Shown: piece by piece, positions 16,970 to 20,880 of the stretch | Layout of the letters: the number at the start of each line of letters is the position of its first letter | Numbering within the stretch: the stretch's first letter is position 1 | Assembly (NCBI GenBank): GCA_002320605.1 | Contig: DCKG01000033.1 | Location: 1-20,880 of the forward strand | DNA length: 20,880 nt | Direction: 5' to 3' | Source of the DNA: Bacteroidales bacterium UBA1680 | Lineage (GTDB): Bacteria; Bacteroidota; Bacteroidia; Bacteroidales; UBA932 | Made by a program: the position numbers and the translations under genes | The notes under the pieces: model-generated | Seen by the model: only the letters and a program-made list of their open reading frames with translations | Told to the model about the DNA's origin: nothing | Database searches by the model: none

Positions 16970-18049
16970 TTATTTCGATATTAAAATGAATGTCGGATAA
17001 TGGTCGCTGAAACCATCTTTGAAAACGCCATTGGACATGGTTCTTAGTGGCTGACCTTTGTATTTTCCTTCCTTCTCAGTCATGAAAGGCTGGTGGAATA
17101 TTCTTCCGTAATATTTTTTCTTGACGATAGGCTGAATCTGGAAAGTGCCTTTCGGGGCCGCAGCTAGGCTTTTATTCACCATGATTATGTCGAATATATT
17201 CCAGCCGCCTTGATAAGCCAAAGAGCCGTAGCCTGCCTTCAGCATTGAAATGAATGGGCTGAAGAAATCATATTGCCCAACTTCGCTGATTTTCTCCTTT
17301 CCTCTCAGGTAACGTGTCATGCTGGCATCGGTCGGGTCGTCGTTCATGTCGCCCATGACCACTATCTTTATTCCAGGGTATTCGTCCATCAGAGACTGAG
17401 CGTTGCGCTGGATTATCTCCGCCCCCCTTGAACGCAGATCCTCGCCTTTGTTCCCCAGCCTGGATGGCAAGTGAGCCACAAAGAAGGCAAACATTTCACC
17501 ATCGATCGTGCCGCGGACCATAAGGACATCGCGAGTGCGGAAATTGCGCTGTTCATCTCTATTCATTTCGAACTTTATGTCCGTGTCGTCAAACGTGAAT
17601 GGAATCGACTTGCTCTCGATCAGCTTGAACTGATCCGGCCTATACAGCAGGGCACAGTCCACGCCTCGGCGGTCAGGGCCGTCGTAATGGACTATCTGGA
17701 AATTGGCATCTGCGATCTCTTTCTGGCTCACGAGGTCTTCCAGCACATGACGGTTCTCTACTTCGGAAACGCCCAGCACCGTATGAGAGACCTTATTTTC
17801 GTCCCTCATCGCCCGAATGACAGTCGCCATGTTATGAAGCTTCCTGTCGTACTTTGCCTCAGTCCATTTGTTCGCCCCGTCCGGCAGGTACTCATAGTCA
17901 TTTTTCCCCTCATCATGATAGGTGTCGAACAGGTTTTCCAGGTTATAGAAGCCAATGATATGAGCCTTCTGCGCTTTTTGCGCCTTGCAAGAGACGGCGG
18001 CCGCCATCACGACCACCAGCGCTATGAATATTATGTATAATCTTTTCAT
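16970..18049 (-). CDS. endonuclease/exonuclease/phosphatase-family lipoprotein
   Basis: I take the ATG at 18047-18049 (MKRLYIIFIALVVVMAAAVSC) as the start because it gives a lipoprotein signal with Cys21; ten more codons are open upstream. The 359-residue protein has the EEP fold (DNase I-like, metal-dependent phosphodiesterase) with its motifs in order: NLENLFD (N36, E38), GVSEVENR (E96), DGPDRRGVD near 123-131, VAHLPSR (H193), GDMNDDP (D234, N236) and GFSDHYP (D349, H350). All expected catalytic residues are present. It is the middle gene of the operon, between an EndoG-like nuclease and a TonB-dependent receptor. DNase or nuclease activity is most likely, but this superfamily also includes phosphatases and sphingomyelinases. 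Confidence 0.88.
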   Translation of the reverse strand: MKRLYIIFIALVVVMAAAVSCKAQKAQKAHIIGFYNLENLFDTYHDEGKNDYEYLPDGANKWTEAKYDRKLHNMATVIRAMRDENKVSHTVLGVSEVENRHVLEDLVSQKEIADANFQIVHYDGPDRRGVDCALLYRPDQFKLIESKSIPFTFDDTDIKFEMNRDEQRNFRTRDVLMVRGTIDGEMFAFFVAHLPSRLGNKGEDLRSRGAEIIQRNAQSLMDEYPGIKIVVMGDMNDDPTDASMTRYLRGKEKISEVGQYDFFSPFISMLKAGYGSLAYQGGWNIFDIIMVNKSLAAAPKGTFQIQPIVKKKYYGRIFHQPFMTEKEGKYKGQPLRTMSNGVFKDGFSDHYPTFILISK

Positions 18050-18072
18050 AATTAATATGCTATATTCAGTTC

Positions 18073-19224
18073 CTACCACCAGCCGACGGTCTTAGGATCC
18101 TGAGCCTCTATCTTTTCAGCAGTCTCTTGTCCCACCTTGTCAGGCAAGTTTACGAATAAGTCAATTCCTATTTTTTCCTCCAAGGCATCGACCGATAACG
18201 AATATTTCGAGAAATCCTTGTCAGAATATTCCTTATGGTCGAAATAAAACGCCGTCGCCATGTAGCCTGAAAAACCTATCGTGCTCCCCTTCTGATACCT
18301 AAGAATCGCCTTGTAATAGGCGGTCGGGACTGTCACCTTCTTGCCGGCATTGTCATAGCAGTAATACGTGCTCCCCTTCGTGACGCACCCGGTCACAACA
18401 TACACCGTGTCGGAATTTTCCGCCCATGAACGAACCTGATTCTCAAGCCCTTCCCATATTCCTCCATTGAACACATGTAGCTGAGGGGTCATATTCGTTC
18501 CATAAAATGTTTGGACATTGGCCTCATAGCTAAACGTCCTATCTTTTGACGGCAACTGATGACCTCTCGCATAATTGTAAGATTCTGTCCATCCTTTTTG
18601 ACTCAGCACAGGCTGCTTTGATTCCGACAGCAATGGATCGAGGCAGAAATCGGACCTACCTACTTTCCCAATATGCCCGCTCACCAGCGGATACGCCACC
18701 CAGCACGCCACCAGGTTGTCATAATCCCAATAATAGGAATAGTTACGGACAGTTTTTCCTTCAAAAGACATCGAATGAGTGAAGAAGTCATATCCGTCAT
18801 CAGCCTTTGTCTCAGGAAGTTCAAGCCAAGATGCCGTGGCAGTGGCAGAGCCTTGGCCGCCGCCATGCTCAGTAACCCCTGTCTGTGTCATTTCCGCCGT
18901 AGCCCTGCCACCGGCAGACTCTACGACTATCTCCAGCATCCGGGAAGTTTCCGAAGGATTCGCAGAGAAATTAAGCACGATAGTACTTTTGCTGCCCGTA
19001 CCCTCAGACGGCTCTACAGTAGCCCAATCCTCGGAAAGAGAAATCGTCCACTTGCCGGTCGCCTTCACGGAAACGAACTGACTGCCAGCAGCCGCAGGCA
19101 CTTCGCTTTTCTGGAGCAAGATTTCCGGCTGCGGCTCGTCATGACTCTTTTTACAAGAAACGGCAAGCATCGGCAGCACCATGAGAACCGCCAATGCCCA
19201 CTTCGATATATTCCTTATATTCAA
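18073..19224 (-). CDS. BACON-domain DNA/RNA non-specific endonuclease lipoprotein
   Basis: This 383-residue protein has a lipoprotein signal (LPMLAVSC, Cys24), a BACON beta-sandwich (about 35-118: FVSVKATGKWTISLSEDWATVEPSEGTG), and an EndoG/NUC1-type nuclease domain (about 140-365). The nuclease centre reads YARGHQLPSKDR (H222 as general base; the family form is DRGHxxP), followed by YGTNMTPQ (N244, metal ligand) and GIWEGLEN (E261). Such enzymes cut single- or double-stranded DNA and RNA without sequence preference. It follows the OB-fold lipoprotein gene by 9 bp. The start is odd: TTG at 19224 follows directly after an in-frame TAA, and the position that holds ATG in sister genes is ATA here. 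The next ATG (residue 15) would cut the signal peptide in half. Confidence 0.87.
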   Translation of the reverse strand: MNIRNISKWALAVLMVLPMLAVSCKKSHDEPQPEILLQKSEVPAAAGSQFVSVKATGKWTISLSEDWATVEPSEGTGSKSTIVLNFSANPSETSRMLEIVVESAGGRATAEMTQTGVTEHGGGQGSATATASWLELPETKADDGYDFFTHSMSFEGKTVRNYSYYWDYDNLVACWVAYPLVSGHIGKVGRSDFCLDPLLSESKQPVLSQKGWTESYNYARGHQLPSKDRTFSYEANVQTFYGTNMTPQLHVFNGGIWEGLENQVRSWAENSDTVYVVTGCVTKGSTYYCYDNAGKKVTVPTAYYKAILRYQKGSTIGFSGYMATAFYFDHKEYSDKDFSKYSLSVDALEEKIGIDLFVNLPDKVGQETAEKIEAQDPKTVGWW

Positions 19225-19233
19225 TTAATCAAC

Positions 19234-20799
19234 TTATTTTTCCGCCTTCATGCCGAAGAACAGCGCACGTGGCTTGGCACCGTCCTTCGTCGTTATGGTC
19301 GCAGTCAAGTCCGCAGGTGCTCCTTCTGCTCCGACCACTGATGTCAGGTCAAATGTGTAATGATCTGAATCTGTGACGGTGATTGTGAAAGGAGAAGTAT
19401 TTGAAGCACCATCATTCGCAGCCAGAGCCTGAGAATAGACTTCTGCTCCATTATAATTGATGACAATAGTCGTAGCAGCACCTTTCCAAGCGACGCCATA
19501 GTAAGAAACTTTCTTGGTTCCGGCAGGGATGGTAATCGTGGCAGTTCCTGCATTTTTCGAAGTCCCTATTTTGAATATTTTTACGTCTTTCACCCCATTG
19601 ACCGTGGCTGTGTTGTCATCATAGGCATTAGTCCCATTCGTCCATTTGATGTTGGAGGAATACTCATTTTCTTCGCCAGGCTCGTCACCTCCGCCGGTTT
19701 CCCCGTTGAGCGAAACCATCTTGCTGCCGGCAGTGATTTCCGCAGTCTGGTTATTATAATAAACCAATTTCCCTGACACTACGACTTCGTCGCCAGCCTT
19801 CAGCTGGTCTGCGGATGTGAATTTATTACCTTTCAGGTAATATCCACGAAAGACTTCAAGCTCGTTCTCCGTTTTTCCGTCATCGGAGATGAAATAGGTA
19901 TAATTGCCGAACTTATCGCTGAACTCGCCAAGCTTGGAAATCTTGCCTTTCACATAGACTTCGCTATCCGAAGACTGGCCATTATGTATGATATTCAACG
20001 ATTTAGCCACATTGTACGGAGAAGCTTCAGTGCCTTCCCCACTAGCATTCGGCAGGTCGGTCCATGTATTTTCCTCTGGCACCTGACCGTTCAGATTAAC
20101 CAACTGGCTTCCGGAAGTGATTTCCGGAGTCTTACCATTGTAATTTACGAGCTTGCCTTTGACTATCACATCGTCCCCGACCTTTATCTGATCTTTTGCC
20201 GTGAATTTCACGCCTCCGAGATAATAGCCGCGATAGACTTCAAGCTGGGTCGTTGCAGTTCCATCGTCGGAAATGTAGTAGGTATAATTGCCGTACTGGT
20301 CGCCGAACTCGCCCAGCTGGGAAATCTTACCTTTCACATACACGTCAGCATCGGTATAGGTTCCCGCAGCGATTATCGCAAGAGCCTTGGCAACATTGTA
20401 AGGTGAGTCTTTGGTGCCTTCTCCAATCTCGGACGAACCTCCTTGGCCCAGCTGAGATATGAATATCGTCTTGTAGTCTAACTGGTTGCTGACCTTGATG
20501 GTGGTCTCCCTGTCCTTAGAGGCATTCGCAAGAGCCGTGACCGTAACCGTCACTGCATTGTCTGAGGCTTTACCGCTAGAAGGTTCAAATGCCAGCCAGT
20601 CCACGCCATTCACGATGGTCCAGTCTCTGTTGGATGTCACGGTGAACGTGGCCGTACCTCCGTCCTTAGCCATTTCCAAGGTCTGGGTACTTACCGACAT
20701 GGCAGGAACCGACGAGTCATCGTCGTCTCCGCGGCAGCCATTGAATAATGCAAGGGCAGCGAAAGAAGCTGCCAGAATTTTCCAAACTTTCATATTCAT
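19234..20799 (-). CDS. BACON plus tandem OB-fold (DUF6359-like) lipoprotein
   Basis: This 521-residue protein starts with a lipoprotein signal (LALFNGC, Cys22). The ATG at 20793 is an alternative start two codons later. Layout: BACON domain (about 33-117, SNRDWTIVNGVDWLAFEPSSG), two near-identical OB-fold-like modules of 113 residues each (126-238 and 254-366), a short acidic linker, and a C-terminal beta-rich domain (about 378-521) that I cannot name. Each OB module has SPYNVAK, VYVKGKIS, LGEF, ISDDG, RGYYL, GKLV and LNG in order, the type seen in secreted nucleases and nucleic-acid-binding lipoproteins. No catalytic motif is seen, so surface binding or scaffolding is likely. It is the first gene of the five-gene operon. 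Confidence 0.85.
   Translation of the reverse strand: MNMKVWKILAASFAALALFNGCRGDDDDSSVPAMSVSTQTLEMAKDGGTATFTVTSNRDWTIVNGVDWLAFEPSSGKASDNAVTVTVTALANASKDRETTIKVSNQLDYKTIFISQLGQGGSSEIGEGTKDSPYNVAKALAIIAAGTYTDADVYVKGKISQLGEFGDQYGNYTYYISDDGTATTQLEVYRGYYLGGVKFTAKDQIKVGDDVIVKGKLVNYNGKTPEITSGSQLVNLNGQVPEENTWTDLPNASGEGTEASPYNVAKSLNIIHNGQSSDSEVYVKGKISKLGEFSDKFGNYTYFISDDGKTENELEVFRGYYLKGNKFTSADQLKAGDEVVVSGKLVYYNNQTAEITAGSKMVSLNGETGGGDEPGEENEYSSNIKWTNGTNAYDDNTATVNGVKDVKIFKIGTSKNAGTATITIPAGTKKVSYYGVAWKGAATTIVINYNGAEVYSQALAANDGASNTSPFTITVTDSDHYTFDLTSVVGAEGAPADLTATITTKDGAKPRALFFGMKAEK
19702..20040 (-). repeat. intragenic duplicated OB module, second copy (residues 254-366)
   Basis: The protein module at residues 254-366 repeats that at 126-238 (nucleotides 20086-20424) with equal length and no gaps. 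Shared blocks are VYVKGKIS, FGNYTY/YGNYTY, RGYYL and GKLV. The DNA has diverged more than the protein, so the duplication is not recent. Confidence 0.85.
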
Positions 20800-20880
20800 C
20801 TAATTTTTCTAAAGGTTCAAAAAGTACTAATAAATTTGTTAAAATTAATATGTTTTACAACAATGATTCGTTAAAAATTT
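20800..20880 (-). promoter_or_regulatory. upstream region of the nuclease/transport operon
   Basis: This 81-bp, strongly AT-rich leader precedes the first gene of a five-gene operon and runs off the window edge. On the minus strand TACTTTTTG (complement of 20818-20826) resembles the TAnnTTTG -7 box with one extra base. No well-spaced -33 TTTG is found, so the promoter is placed by position only. Confidence 0.3.

Noticed and set aside
16970..18049. EEP protein as a sphingomyelinase or inositol phosphatase
   Set aside because: Not excluded by motifs, but adjacency to an EndoG-like nuclease and OB-fold lipoproteins makes a nuclease role more likely.
1..20880. tRNA or rRNA genes, riboswitches
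   Set aside because: Reading the gaps between genes on both strands, I found no cloverleaf, rRNA core sequence or recognisable riboswitch core. A covariance-model scan would be needed to be certain.

Overview
The window looks like chromosomal DNA of a Bacteroidota member, most likely a gut-type Bacteroidales. The evidence is a SusC/SusD pair, an ECF sigma/FecR pair of the Bacteroides expansion type, many lipoproteins with a Cys lipobox, BACON and DUF5689 domains, and few purine-rich ribosome binding sites before the start codons. Species cannot be named from the sequence. Almost everything is coded on the minus strand; the sigma factor is the only complete plus-strand gene.

Region 1 (1-8794). 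After the 3' end of an unidentified plus-strand gene and a perfect 13-bp inverted repeat comes a small polysaccharide utilisation locus. Read along the minus strand it is fecR-like anti-sigma, susC-like receptor with an STN signalling domain, susD-like lipoprotein, and a GH127-type beta-L-arabinofuranosidase lipoprotein. The ECF sigma gene is divergent from the anti-sigma gene across about 100 bp. The likely circuit is: glycan at the SusC/D complex, signal through STN to FecR, release of sigma, transcription of the locus. The only enzyme present points to a glycan with terminal beta-L-arabinofuranose.

Region 2 (8899-10941) is a stand-alone M3 peptidyl-dipeptidase (Dcp) lipoprotein.

Region 3 (10942-13031) is an accessory island. 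A single-gene HUH (IS200-like, RAYT-type) transposase lies between two 181-bp direct copies of a structured, palindrome-rich element about 93% identical. Its upstream side also holds a bulged hairpin, two 26-bp direct repeats, a REP/BIME-like pair of inverted palindromes and a 22-bp tandem repeat array that runs up to the next gene.

Region 4 (13032-20880) is a tight five-gene minus-strand operon. In order of transcription it codes a BACON plus double OB-fold lipoprotein, a BACON plus DNA/RNA non-specific endonuclease lipoprotein, an endonuclease/exonuclease/phosphatase lipoprotein, a TonB-dependent receptor and a DUF5689 OB-fold lipoprotein. Two secreted nucleases, probable nucleic-acid-binding surface lipoproteins and an outer-membrane transporter together suggest a Sus-like system for binding, cutting and importing extracellular DNA or RNA. 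That function is inferred. The second gene appears to lack an ATG start.
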